NCBI GenBank assembly: GCA_014655195.1
Contig: BNBH01000006.1
Coordinates: 244,096-308,095 of the forward strand
Direction of reading: 5' to 3'
DNA from: Streptomyces cellulosae
GTDB lineage: Bacteria > Actinomycetota > Actinomycetes > Streptomycetales > Streptomycetaceae
DNA: 64,000 bases
Position 1 is the stretch's first letter; the number at the start of each line of letters is the position of its first letter. Position numbers and translations under genes: made by a program. Below, piece after piece: positions 8,662 to 16,720 of the stretch. The notes below the pieces were generated by a model. That model was not told where the DNA came from and searched no databases. It saw only the letters and a program-made list of their open reading frames with translations.

Positions 8662-9312
8662 TTACGTGCGGTCGCGTGGTCCGTAGACCGCGGCTGCCTG
8701 GCCGGTGTGGAGGGCCCAGTATCGGTCTCCATAGCTGAAATGCCACCACTCCGTTGGATAATTCACAAAACCGGCGGCTGACATGACGCGGCAGAGCGTG
8801 TCGCGATGGGTCCGGGCAGCGCCGCTGATCGAGTTCGCGCCGGTGTAGCAGGCGCCGTCGCTTTCCTCTGGGGAGGCGTTCATCCTCGTCCCCATGTCCA
8901 CCTCCTGGCCGTCCGGGGCGGCGAGGGTCAGGTCGACGGCCGCGCCGGCGCTGTGCGGCGCGATCTCCGGTGGGGAGACGTAGCGGCTTGCGGCCTCGTG
9001 GACGCGGCTGTCGCTCCAGTCGGGGTTTCCGCGACGCAGCTCGGTCGCGTACTCCTCGAAGTACGCCCGCTGGAGCGCCGGAGGCCGGTACCCCTCGACG
9101 ACGAGCAGGCGGAACTCAGTGGGAAGCAGTCGCTGGGCGTGTTCCAGGCGCTCGATGAGCCCGTGCCGCAGGTGCGCGAAGTGGCCGTCGGGGTCCTGCT
9201 TGCGTTGATCGACGAGGAACAGGGCGGACGCCCGTATGTCGATGAGTTCCTCGCCGCGGTCCTGAACAGGGATGGCGGCGACCCGAGGGTCGGACATCAG
9301 CACGATCTTCAA
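8662..9312 (-). CDS. VanX-type D-Ala-D-Ala dipeptidase (M15D)
   Basis: The protein (216 residues) carries the VanX zinc motifs: GYRPPALQ for the conserved arginine, PHSAGAAVDL for the S-x-H-x(6)-D ligands, and EWWHFSYGDRYWA for the catalytic glutamate and third histidine. VanX enzymes hydrolyse D-Ala-D-Ala dipeptide in the cytosol. No signal peptide is present. The TTG start at 9312 has AAGGAG 6 nt upstream; an ATG five codons later is an alternative. VanH and VanA are not in the window, so a glycopeptide-resistance role is not shown. Self-protection or processing of a dipeptide-bearing metabolite are alternatives. Confidence 0.85.
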   Translation of the reverse strand: MKIVLMSDPRVAAIPVQDRGEELIDIRASALFLVDQRKQDPDGHFAHLRHGLIERLEHAQRLLPTEFRLLVVEGYRPPALQRAYFEEYATELRRGNPDWSDSRVHEAASRYVSPPEIAPHSAGAAVDLTLAAPDGQEVDMGTRMNASPEESDGACYTGANSISGAARTHRDTLCRVMSAAGFVNYPTEWWHFSYGDRYWALHTGQAAAVYGPRDRT

Positions 9313-9372
9313 CTACGTCTCCTTCGACAGTAAAAGATGAGCGGTGCCGCGGGCGTACGAGGGTGCTGGCGG

Positions 9373-9590
9373 TCAGGCCAGGCCGTCGCCCGGCATGGCC
9401 GCTGGTCCGGATGCGAAATGCGTGGAGTGCGCTGGTGAGTGGTCGATGGCCAAGTCGGGCCGCCATGCGGTGAGGATCTGGGCGCTGCACACGAACAGGC
9501 TGTCGGGGAGCTGATCGAGCGGGTGCCAAGCCCAGTCGCCGACGCTTTCGTCCGGCTGGGTGGGTGCGCTGGGGATCAGGTGTGCGTGGT
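9373..9590 (-). pseudogene. C-terminal remnant of a NUDIX hydrolase
   Basis: A frame without its own start reads [26 protein letters not shown] and [12 protein letters not shown]. This resembles the C-terminal third of Streptomyces NUDIX proteins (W-x-P-L-D-x-L-P then a final helix). No NUDIX box precedes it, and it overlaps the end of the ASCH-NUDIX gene in another frame. It looks like debris from a deleted NUDIX copy. Confidence 0.45.
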
Positions 9591-10403
9591 GAGGTAGGCG
9601 GGGCCTTCGCCACGACGGGCCCGTTCGATGGCGTCGAGACGAGCGAAGGCGCGCGGCGCCATCAGGCCCTGCCAGGTGGCGAGGTCGTGCACGGCCCACA
9701 TGTCGTGCTCGGCGGGATCGAGTCGGATCCGACCGAGCTGCTCTGCGGTGAGCCGGCCTCCGTCGAAGATGAGCCCTACCTTGTTCAGCGGCAGGCGGGG
9801 CCCGGCGTGCAGGAAGTGCGTCAGGAGTAGCTTCGGCGAATCCAGGCCCAGTTCGAGGCCGGTCTCTTCGACCGCTTCGCGGCGAGCGGTTTGCAGCGGG
9901 TCCTCTCCTTGGGCGTCCAGGTTGCCGCCCGGGAACTGCCAGAGGCGCGAGCCGTAGACCGAGCGCAGTTGAACCGGCCGGTCGTGTTCGTCGCGGATGT
10001 ACAGGCAGCCGTACACCGTGTGGTGGGGGACGGTGTGCGCGTACTGCGCGGGCGTCATCGGCATCGGTCGGCCTGGCCGTGCAGGGCGGTGGTCGAATGC
10101 GAAGGCGAGGACGCCGAGGCCCTCCTTGGCTGGCGGGTAGATGCTTCGCAGGTTGGCGAGCAGTTCTCCGGGCGGCCCGTTCGGGTCGATGCGCGCGGGG
10201 TCCTCTGAACTGAGCAGATCCTCGAAGGAGGGGTACGGGGTGATCCGCTGCACGATGACGTCGAGCTCCCGGCCTGTGTCGCGGTCGTGGAAGACGACCG
10301 TGTCGCCGACGGCAACGGCGCGCTTCTGCGGGGTGGCCACCCTCACTTCGATCGTCTTGCGCCCTGCCTCTACTTGACGGTAGTACCGCGGGAGCAGGTG
10401 CAT
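9576..10403 (-). CDS. ASCH-NUDIX fusion protein
   Basis: The first 110 or so residues form an ASCH domain ([28 protein letters not shown]). They are followed by a NUDIX domain with a well-kept box ([27 protein letters not shown], about residues 165-190). ASCH domains bind RNA or modified nucleotides, and NUDIX enzymes cleave nucleoside diphosphate-X bonds, so a nucleotide-sanitising or nucleotide-sugar role is possible. I chose the ATG at 10403, which has GGGAG 6 nt upstream; the longer frame adds 25 residues unlike any domain. It sits between the double-NUDIX gene and the VanX gene on the same strand. Confidence 0.75.
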   Translation of the reverse strand: MHLLPRYYRQVEAGRKTIEVRVATPQKRAVAVGDTVVFHDRDTGRELDVIVQRITPYPSFEDLLSSEDPARIDPNGPPGELLANLRSIYPPAKEGLGVLAFAFDHRPARPGRPMPMTPAQYAHTVPHHTVYGCLYIRDEHDRPVQLRSVYGSRLWQFPGGNLDAQGEDPLQTARREAVEETGLELGLDSPKLLLTHFLHAGPRLPLNKVGLIFDGGRLTAEQLGRIRLDPAEHDMWAVHDLATWQGLMAPRAFARLDAIERARRGEGPAYLTTHT

Positions 10404-10533
10404 GTGGTGCTCCCGCGGTCCACCTCCTGTCGCCGGGTTCGGGACGGATGAGATCGCCTGTTGGGTCGTCCGGCACACGTGCCTCCGATCGATGGTCTGG
10501 CTGGTCCAGAGTTGAGAAGGGCGGTCGTTCGTG

Positions 10534-11676
10534 TCAGGTCAGCCGCATCCCCTTCGCAGGGACTTCGTCGATTGCGGTGGGGCGAGCGGTGGGCAGGCCC
10601 CAACGCTCTCGGGCTGTCTCAGCGGCGAGTCGGGCTTGCCGCGCTCCTGGCGGGCCCCATCCCAGAAGGGCGGCTGCCTGGGCAGGGGTTGCGAGCAGGC
10701 GTGCGAAGGGGCGGCCGGTGGCGGGGTCGACGGTCGCCGGCCCGATATCGGTGACCCGGGCGGCTAGGCGGAGCCGGGCGTTGGGGCCCACTCCGCCGTA
10801 GACCTCGCCGGTCTCGTCCAGCACCCAGCCCAGTCGCACTGGGTCGGTCAGGGTGAGCTGGGCTTCCTCGGCGGCTTCGCGGTGGAGGGTGTCCTCGGGT
10901 GTCGTGTCGGTCCTTTCCACAGTGCCGCCTGGCAGCATGGGCAGGGCGCCCCGGGGGCTTGGGTCGGCGACGAGGACGACCCGGCCGTCGGGCACGAAGC
11001 ACCACGCCCAGGCTTGCTGCACGGGGAGCCGTTCAGGGACAGGGTCACGGTTGAGGGGGCTGTCCCACAGGGGCCGGCAGCGGACGTGGACGTCATGGCG
11101 GTCCAGGGGTGGGATGTCGAGGATGTGCCGGCCGTCGGCGAGGTGGGCGGTGGCGGTGTTCCCGAGGCGGGCGCGGTAGGCGGCGAGCATGATCTGCCCG
11201 TCCACGGGGCGCAGCCGCTGCATCGCGTCCCGCGTTTCGAGGAAGGCGTACTCGGATAGTTCCTTGCGCGGCAGGCGGATCGCCTTCGCCTGGTCAGGGG
11301 TGAGGGTTCCGCCGTCGAAGACGTAGCGGATCTCTCCGGGGCATGGGATGCCGCGCCGGATGGCGGCGTGGTGTGACGAGAGGGAGTGGACGGCGAGCAC
11401 GCTCGCCAGGGGCAGGTTCGGCAGACTCAGTTCTTCGGTGATCTCGCGTCGGCAGGCGTCGTGCGGGTGTTCGCCGGGTTCAACGACTCCTCCGGGCAAC
11501 AGCCACCGGTCGTCCTCATGGTAGGTGGGGTGTACCAGCAGGACGCGGCCGACCTGGTCGGTGACGATCGCGGCGGCGCCGAGCCACACCGCGTGCCGGG
11601 AGGACACGGCGTACTGCGCTGCAGAGAGGGCAGCCCGAGGTGCAACGCGATCCGAAGGGGAAGCGGGGGAGGTCAC
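10534..11676 (-). CDS. Tandem double-NUDIX protein
   Basis: Two NUDIX domains lie in one 380-residue chain. The first box is GGVVEPGEHPHDACRREITEEL (about residues 62-83). The second is GGTVERTDTTPEDTLHREAAEEAQL (about 245-270). Both keep the REx2EE core, so both halves may be active. Each is flanked by a short beta-rich region typical of the fold. The GTG at 11676 starts the frame after a weak AAGG site. It is part of the same minus-strand cluster as the ASCH-NUDIX and kinase genes. The substrate is unknown. Confidence 0.8.
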   Translation of the reverse strand: MTSPASPSDRVAPRAALSAAQYAVSSRHAVWLGAAAIVTDQVGRVLLVHPTYHEDDRWLLPGGVVEPGEHPHDACRREITEELSLPNLPLASVLAVHSLSSHHAAIRRGIPCPGEIRYVFDGGTLTPDQAKAIRLPRKELSEYAFLETRDAMQRLRPVDGQIMLAAYRARLGNTATAHLADGRHILDIPPLDRHDVHVRCRPLWDSPLNRDPVPERLPVQQAWAWCFVPDGRVVLVADPSPRGALPMLPGGTVERTDTTPEDTLHREAAEEAQLTLTDPVRLGWVLDETGEVYGGVGPNARLRLAARVTDIGPATVDPATGRPFARLLATPAQAAALLGWGPPGARQARLAAETARERWGLPTARPTAIDEVPAKGMRLT

Positions 11677-11769
11677 GTGGCTCTGCCTTTCAGGACGGTG
11701 GGCGGGCGTGTCATGGCGCGGACGGGGGAGCGTGGATCAGGCGGCGCCGCCGCTCCGTCGCTGTAGCTC

Positions 11770-11889
11770 TCACTGGGACTGGAACAGCCTCGGTTCCTGA
11801 GTGAGTTGGTCGTAGGTGCTTTCCTGGATGATCTGTCCTTCGTCCAGGACGCCGATCCGGTTGCTGATGGCCACGTTGGTGAGTCGCGT
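11770..11889 (-). pseudogene. C-terminal remnant of an ABC transporter ATPase
   Basis: The frame reads TRLTNVAISNRIGVLDEG and then QIIQESTYDQLTQEPRLF. This matches the H-loop to C-terminus of exporter-type ABC ATPases (usually HRLTNVAxADRIxVLDxGxIxExGTxxEL). The Walker motifs and membrane domain are absent, and the H-loop histidine is lost, so only debris remains. It lies between the 3' half of the split GFA gene and the NUDIX gene. Confidence 0.6.
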
Positions 11890-11981
11890 TGGCGGCAGGG
11901 GTGTGGACTGTGCTGCCGATCGGCGTCCGCGAGCGGACGACCGGCATGCCTGGGCCGGCTTCGGCAGCCCGGCGACGGACA

Positions 11982-12350
11982 TCAGCCGCTTGGCGTGCGG
12001 GCTGGTGATGAACCGCACGGTAGCGTGGCCGTGGACCGGGGCGGTTCTGGGGCGAGAGTGATCTTCATCCACGGAACGGCGTTCTCTCGGAAGGAATGCC
12101 CGACGGGCTCGATACCGCGTTGGTGGGGGAGGTCGAGACTGAAGCCGGTCACCATGATCATGTCTGTGTTTTCAGCGACGGAGATCAGGTGGGTGCCGCA
12201 GCGGGGGCAGAACCCGCGGCGAAGGTCTGGCCATGTCGAGTACCAGGTTGGTTCACCGCCGGGGCCTGTCCAGGCCAGCCCGTTCTTGTGGAAGCCGACC
12301 CAGAGTACGGCTGGACCGCCGGAGATCCGGGTTTCGTGAGGACATGAGCA
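11982..12350 (-). pseudogene. 3' part of a GFA-family gene split by the 18-kb element
   Basis: The frame begins mid-domain at CSCPHETRISGGPAVLWVGF and continues GGEPTWYSTWP, RRGFCPRCGTHL and MIMVTGFSLDLP to a stop at 11982-11984. These are the second and third metal-binding parts of a GFA (glutathione-dependent formaldehyde-activating-like) protein. No start codon lies in frame before a TGA at 12380-12382. The missing 5' part is at 30580-30828, in the same orientation. Joining the two at their shared TGCT gives one in-frame protein of about 204 residues. Confidence 0.85.
12347..12350. other. Right attachment core of the 18-kb element
   Basis: The four bases read TGCT on the minus strand and are repeated at 30579-30582. 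They mark the junction between the element and the 3' GFA part. The exact crossover could lie a few bases to either side. Confidence 0.65.
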
Positions 12351-12353
12351 CAG

Positions 12354-12377
12354 TTCCCTGTCAAGTGCTTGTGTTCA
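12354..12377. repeat. Terminal inverted repeat, right end
   Basis: Starting TTCCCTG, these 24 bp match 17 of 24 positions of the opposite end (30579-30556 read on the minus strand). Confidence 0.5.
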
Positions 12378-12381
12378 CATC

Positions 12382-12676
12382 TTGCGCCCCTTCTTTGTAG
12401 CGGCGCGCAGTGGCGGCTGCCGGAGGAGCGGGACGGCCAGCCGAAGGACGGGATGAACCGTTCCCGTATGGCCAATTTTGCTGTGTTGTCTGGTGTGTTG
12501 AGGCCGCTTCGATGAAATTGATGTAACCCTTGCCCGAGGGCGGCTCGCTATTCGTCACCGGTACCCCGATGCTTGGAGCACCCAGATTCCTGGAATCCGA
12601 CACCGCCTGAATACTCAAAGCCCTTGCTCTCACTTCCGCTTTCGCCCCTCGGTGGGGTGGCAGCTCGAAGGCGGTG
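12382..12676. other. Non-coding end region of the element
   Basis: About 295 bp between the element's right end and the intact GFA gene. It has no recognisable frame with a ribosome site. It includes AT-richer sequence at about 12470-12530. Confidence 0.45.
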
Positions 12677-13117
12677 TCAGCCGGTCGCGCTGGGCTCTGT
12701 CTGTGCCACCGAAGGCAGCCAGCGCACGGCGTTGTCGTGGAAGGACGCGTGGATCGGCACGAGGTCTTCGCCGGTCGTGTCGTCGAGGGCCGTGACGTTG
12801 ATGCCGATCTCCGGGATGTCGCTGTCGATCGCCGCGGTGCGGCTGCCGCAGGTAGGGCAGAAGCCGCGCTTCGCTTCGCCGGGGAAGGTCTCGTACCAGG
12901 TTGGTTCGCCACCATCGCCGGTCCAGGTGATCGTCTTGAAGCCCACCCACCACATCACGGGGGTGCCGCCGAGTTTCTGGCAATGATCACATTCGCAGGT
13001 GTGGGGGAAGGCTGCCGGGCCCTGGGCGGTGAAGCGGATGCGGCCGCACAGGCAGCCGCCGGTGCGGACCTCGGCTTCTTCGGCTCCCTGGGTGTTGGGG
13101 GCGGGGGTGGCGTTCAT
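12677..13117 (-). CDS. GFA-family (CENP-V/GFA) zinc protein
   Basis: This 146-residue protein shows all GFA metal sites: GGCLCGRIRF, then CECDHC, then GFCPTCGSR. The family includes a glutathione-dependent formaldehyde-activating protein, but most members are uncharacterised, and actinomycetes generally lack glutathione, so the old name should not be taken as function. I chose the ATG at 13117, with GGGAG upstream, over the longer frame to 13156. It lies inside the 18-kb element near its right end and is only distantly like the GFA gene the element disrupted. Confidence 0.8.
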   Translation of the reverse strand: MNATPAPNTQGAEEAEVRTGGCLCGRIRFTAQGPAAFPHTCECDHCQKLGGTPVMWWVGFKTITWTGDGGEPTWYETFPGEAKRGFCPTCGSRTAAIDSDIPEIGINVTALDDTTGEDLVPIHASFHDNAVRWLPSVAQTEPSATG

Positions 13118-13537
13118 CAGGTGATCTCCCAGGTGGAGTGGGCAAGTTGAGCCCATCAGTGTGCCATCGCTTCCGTGATCGCCAGGACGCTGTTGGCGGC
13201 TCTGGCGTGGCCCCGGCCGTGTGCGCCGATCGTGGAGGCGTCATGGGCCCGGGCGACGAATCCGCGCTCAGGGGCGTCCCAGGGCGTGCACGGCCATCGG
13301 GCATCGCGCCGGTGCACAGTGCCTGTCTGAACCGCGGGGTGGTGTGCCGAGCCCGACGAAGCGCCACTCGCCACTGCGGTGACCGGCCTCGTCCCTCCCG
13401 ATCTTGGCTGCGAAAACGTACGAAGCGTGCGGGTTCGCGGATTCCCGGAGTGGTGGAAAGGAGGACCCGCTCGCCAGATCGCCGTGGAGAGCGAACGGGG
13501 AACGGGTTTGCAGGAGCGGTGGTGCGGACCGGTTCGG
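13118..13537. other. Spacer with a possible gene remnant
   Basis: A 72-codon minus-strand frame (13156-13374) ends ARAHDASTIGAHGRGHARAANSVLAITEAMAH in two adjacent pieces and looks protein-like at its C-terminus. It has no good start and I do not recognise it. Nothing else is visible. Confidence 0.3.
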
Positions 13538-14197
13538 TCAGCGGGGCCGGGACTGCGTGATCCGCCATAGGCGGCGCGGCAGTTCTCCCTCTTCGAAAGC
13601 GTGGACTTCGTCGAGGTTCCAGCCGTCGGCGAGTTGCTCGACGAGGCTGCGGTCGAAGAAGTGCACGGCGAAGCCGCCGTGCTCGAAGATGTCGTCGCCT
13701 CGGGCGATGCCGGAGTTGTAGTGGGCGTCGCCGGTGTGGCGGACGGTGTAGAGGAAGATGCCGCCGGGTCTCAGCACCCGGCGGCCCTCGTGGACCGCGG
13801 CGTGGATCTCCTCGGTGGACAGGGCCATGCACAGCAGCATGTGCGCGAAGACGGCGTCGACGGACGCGTCTTCCAGGGGCAGGGGTACCCGCACGTCGTG
13901 CACGGTGGTGGTCACCCGCTCGGCCACCTGTTGGCGGAGGGCCGCCGCGCGCAGCTGCTGAAGGCCGGCGGCGGAGAAGTCTGCGGCCTGGACCGTGAAG
14001 CCCTCACGTGCGAGGTACAGGGCGTCGCGGCCGTGACCGGCCCCCAGCTCCAGGACGTCCCTGGCTCCGGCGCTCCGGAAGGCGCCGGCCGCGTGGACGG
14101 CTGCGGTGGAGGGTGCCTCGCCGTACATCGAGGGGTGCGCGGTGTAGGTGTTCTGCCAGTGGCGGCGCTGGGCCTGCGCCAGATCCTCGTCGTTCAT
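13538..14197 (-). CDS. Class I SAM-dependent methyltransferase
   Basis: This 219-residue protein has the SAM-binding motif I (DVLELGAGHGRDALYLA, about residues 40-56), the acidic turn FTVQAADFS, and motif IV (VDAVFAHMLLCM). An SAM-binding fold with LRPGGIFLYTVRH follows. This resembles small methyltransferases of the UbiE/TehB type. The ATG at 14197 is preceded by GGAG. It is divergent from the amino-acid permease, with the PadR-like palindrome at 14305-14323 between them, so both may be co-regulated. The substrate is unknown. Confidence 0.8.
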   Translation of the reverse strand: MNDEDLAQAQRRHWQNTYTAHPSMYGEAPSTAAVHAAGAFRSAGARDVLELGAGHGRDALYLAREGFTVQAADFSAAGLQQLRAAALRQQVAERVTTTVHDVRVPLPLEDASVDAVFAHMLLCMALSTEEIHAAVHEGRRVLRPGGIFLYTVRHTGDAHYNSGIARGDDIFEHGGFAVHFFDRSLVEQLADGWNLDEVHAFEEGELPRRLWRITQSRPR

Positions 14198-14304
14198 GCT
14201 GGCACTCCCGGTCGTCCGTCCATGGCCAGGCGCCAGCGTAGATGTCGTTGCCGGCAGCCCTGCACCTCGCGGGACGGGGCCTGTACCTCGCCCGTAGGGG
14301 CTCA

Positions 14305-14323
14305 GATATCGTCTTCCGATATC
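14305..14323. promoter_or_regulatory. Perfect inverted repeat, likely PadR operator
   Basis: GATATCG-TCTTC-CGATATC is a perfect 7-bp inverted repeat with a 5-bp spacer in the divergent promoter region. The same sequence, with a degenerate right arm, lies upstream of padR at 16011-16026. Confidence 0.6.
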
Positions 14324-14359
14324 GGGCACCGTTAGGTGCAGGGGTTGAGGGAGTGGTCC

Positions 14360-15634
14360 ATGACTAATCCGGTAACCGTCAGCGGCAACTCGGGTGAGCT
14401 GCGGCGGCGCCTCGGGGTGACGGACGCGGTCGTGATCGGTCTGGGGTCGATGATCGGGGCCGGGATCTTCGCCGCGCTCGCCCCCGCTGCCGGTGCGGCC
14501 GGCTCCGGGCTGCTGATCGGTCTGGCCCTAGCGGCCGTGGTGGCCTACTGCAACGCGACCTCCTCGGCTCGTCTCGCGGCCCGCTATCCGGCCTCCGGCG
14601 GCACCTACGTCTACGGGCGTGAGCGTCTGGGCGAGTTCTGGGGCTATCTGGCGGGGTGGGGCTTCGTCGTCGGCAAGACCGCCTCGTGTGCGGCGATGGC
14701 GCTCACGGTCGGCACTTACGTGTGGCCGGGCCAGGCCCATGCGGTCGCGGTCGCCGCGGTCGTGGCGCTGACGGCGGTGAATTACACCGGTGTGCAGAAG
14801 TCCGCGCTGCTGACCCGGGTGATCGTGGCCGTTGTGCTGGCGGTGCTCGCCGCTGTCGTGGTCGCCGCCCTCACCTCGTCCGTAGCGGACGCTGCCCGGC
14901 TGAGCGTCGGCTCCGATGCCACCGCCGGCGGGGTGCTTCAAGCGGCGGGTCTGCTGTTCTTCGCCTTCGCCGGGTACGCGCGCATCGCCACCCTCGGCGA
15001 GGAGGTCCGCGACCCCGCGCGCACGATCCCGCGGGCAATCCCGCTCGCGCTGGGTATCACCCTCGTCGTCTACGCGGCCGTCGCCGTCTGCGTCCTGATG
15101 GTGCTGGGCCCGGACGGGCTCGCTGCGGCGGCGGCTCCTGTGTCGGACGCCGCCCGGGCCGCGGGTGCCGGCTGGCTCGTCCCCGTGGTTCGCGTCGGTG
15201 CGGCCGTCGCTGCTCTGGGCTCGCTGCTCGCGCTGATCCTAGGTGTCTCGCGGACCACTTTGGCCATGGCCCGCGACCGGCACCTGCCGCATGCCCTGGC
15301 GGCGGTCCACCCGAAGTTCAAGGTGCCCCACCGTGCCGAACTGGTGGTCGGCGCCGTGGTGGCGGTGGTCGCCGCGACCGTGGACGTGCGCGGAGCGATC
15401 GGCTTCTCCTCGTTCGGGGTACTGGCGTACTACGCCGTCGCGAACGCCTCCGCGTGGACGCTCTCACCCGGCGAGGGGCGTCCGGCGCGGGTCATCCCGG
15501 CCGTCGGGCTGGCCGGCTGCATCGTGCTGGCCTTCGCCCTGCCCGTGTCATCGGTGATCTGGGGTGCTGCGGTCCTGGTGTTCGGCGCTGCCGCGTACGG
15601 GGTCCGTCGCACTGTGCGCAAGCGCAACCCTTAG
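14360..15634 (+). CDS. APC-superfamily amino-acid permease
   Basis: A 424-residue membrane protein with about 12 hydrophobic helices. It has the APC signature near the N-terminus (VIGLGSMIGAGIFAALAPAAGAAG) and the conserved second helix (GGTYVYGRERLG). These transporters carry amino acids or polyamines with protons. The ATG at 14360 has GAGGGAG upstream and was preferred to a start 8 codons earlier. It faces the methyltransferase gene across the PadR-like operator and converges on padR at its 3' end. Confidence 0.85.
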   Translation: MTNPVTVSGNSGELRRRLGVTDAVVIGLGSMIGAGIFAALAPAAGAAGSGLLIGLALAAVVAYCNATSSARLAARYPASGGTYVYGRERLGEFWGYLAGWGFVVGKTASCAAMALTVGTYVWPGQAHAVAVAAVVALTAVNYTGVQKSALLTRVIVAVVLAVLAAVVVAALTSSVADAARLSVGSDATAGGVLQAAGLLFFAFAGYARIATLGEEVRDPARTIPRAIPLALGITLVVYAAVAVCVLMVLGPDGLAAAAAPVSDAARAAGAGWLVPVVRVGAAVAALGSLLALILGVSRTTLAMARDRHLPHALAAVHPKFKVPHRAELVVGAVVAVVAATVDVRGAIGFSSFGVLAYYAVANASAWTLSPGEGRPARVIPAVGLAGCIVLAFALPVSSVIWGAAVLVFGAAAYGVRRTVRKRNP

Positions 15635-15674
15635 GAGTCCGGCCGGCACGGCGGTCCGCTGACTGGCCGCCGGC

Positions 15675-15980
15675 CTACGGGGCGCCGTCGCCAAGGACCT
15701 CGCGGGCCAGCTCCTTCAGCGCCCGCCGGTCCTCCGCGAGGGCTTTCTTCCCGGCTTCGGTGGCCGTGTAGACCCGTCGGGTGCGGCCGTCGACCACCCG
15801 CTGCTCGGAGACGAGCAGGCCGTCGGCCTCCAGGCGGTGCAGCGTCGGGTAGAGGGTTCCGGGGCTGATCTGGTAGCCGTGAGAGGCCAGCTCCTCGGTC
15901 ATCCACGCGCCGTGGATCTCCTCCTCGGCCGCGTGATGCAAGATGTGCAGCCGCACCGCAGCCCGCTGGAACTCCCGCAC
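15675..15980 (-). CDS. PadR-family transcriptional regulator
   Basis: A 101-residue winged-helix protein with the PadR core (LHILHHAAEEEIHGAWMTEEL, ISPGTLYPTLHRLEADGLL, GRTRRVYTATEAGKKAL). The C-terminal domain is short, as in PadR subfamily 2. I chose the GTG at 15980 (VREFQRAAVRL), which has GGAGG 10 nt upstream; the longer frame passes through its own operator. The repeat at 16011-16026 suggests autoregulation, and the matching palindrome at 14305 suggests control of the permease and methyltransferase. Confidence 0.8.
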   Translation of the reverse strand: MREFQRAAVRLHILHHAAEEEIHGAWMTEELASHGYQISPGTLYPTLHRLEADGLLVSEQRVVDGRTRRVYTATEAGKKALAEDRRALKELAREVLGDGAP

Positions 15981-16010
15981 CCCGCACCCGCCTCCGGCTG
16001 TGACGAAACC

Positions 16011-16026
16011 GATATCGGCTTCCGAT
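16011..16026. promoter_or_regulatory. Second PadR-type site, upstream of padR
   Basis: GATATCGGCTTCCGAT differs at one base from the left part of the site at 14305-14323 and lies about 30 bp upstream of the padR start. Confidence 0.55.
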
Positions 16027-16170
16027 CCTACGGTGACGACCAGACCGCCCCGCACCGTCCGGACCGGCCCCGCTCCCGCGCACCGCGGGCCGCGGGTACG
16101 GGGCAGGGGTATGGTCGAGGCATGACTGCCGGTCCCGGGAGGGAGCGGAGCGACGGGCGAGGGAGCAGCC

Positions 16171-16620
16171 GTGGAGCACACCGGACGCACCGGCGGGCGG
16201 GCCGTGGCCCGGCTGCTCGCGGTGTGTGCGGTGTTGTTCGGCCTGTTCCTGATGCACGGCGCCCCGGCCACGGCCGCCGGCGGGTGTCACGGCGAGACGG
16301 CCGTCGCCGCCCCGGCCTCGCACGCCGAACAGGTCTCCAGTCATCACGCCGACACGCCGGTTGCCCCTCCCGCCGGGGTCAGGGTGTCGCAGGCCGTCCC
16401 GCCGGCACCGTCCGCCGGGGCGGGTTCCGTGTGTGTGGCGGTCGCGCCTCGAGATCGGCTGCTCGCGCCGGTGGTGTGGGTCCTGGCGGCGCTGGTCTTC
16501 ACCGTGTTCTACGCCGGGGCCGGCAGCGGGTGGCGGGCTGCCGCAGGACGGGCCGGCAGGCGCGGTCCTCCAGGGGGCGGGCGGGAACTGCTGCTGAGAG
16601 TGTGCACCGCGCGCAGGTGA
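16171..16620 (+). CDS. DUF6153-like small membrane protein
   Basis: This 149-residue protein has an N-terminal hydrophobic helix (LLAVCAVLFGLFLMHG), a His/Cys-containing linker (GGCHGE, SSHHAD) and a second helix (LLAPVVWVLAALVFTVFYAG). This is the pattern of DUF6153 proteins, small envelope proteins of Streptomyces often near copper genes. The GTG start at 16171 follows GGGAG. It precedes the Met/His-rich lipoprotein by 100 bp in the same direction. Function is unknown; metal binding by the His/Cys linker is inference. Confidence 0.6.
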   Translation: MEHTGRTGGRAVARLLAVCAVLFGLFLMHGAPATAAGGCHGETAVAAPASHAEQVSSHHADTPVAPPAGVRVSQAVPPAPSAGAGSVCVAVAPRDRLLAPVVWVLAALVFTVFYAGAGSGWRAAAGRAGRRGPPGGGRELLLRVCTARR

Positions 16621-16720
16621 CAGGGCCTCGCCCGGGGTCCGTTGCGTACGGGCCGTGGGCCACACGCGCCCCGACCACCCGCGCGCTGTTGCGGCGCGCA
16701 CCAGCCGAAAGCCACCTGCC

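Noticed and set aside
8662..9312. Vancomycin resistance cluster
   Set aside because: Only VanX-type dipeptidase is present. No VanH, VanA or VanRS genes were seen in the window.
12677..13117. Intact GFA gene as the missing half of the split gene
   Set aside because: It is complete and differs in sequence from both halves; the halves join each other in frame instead.
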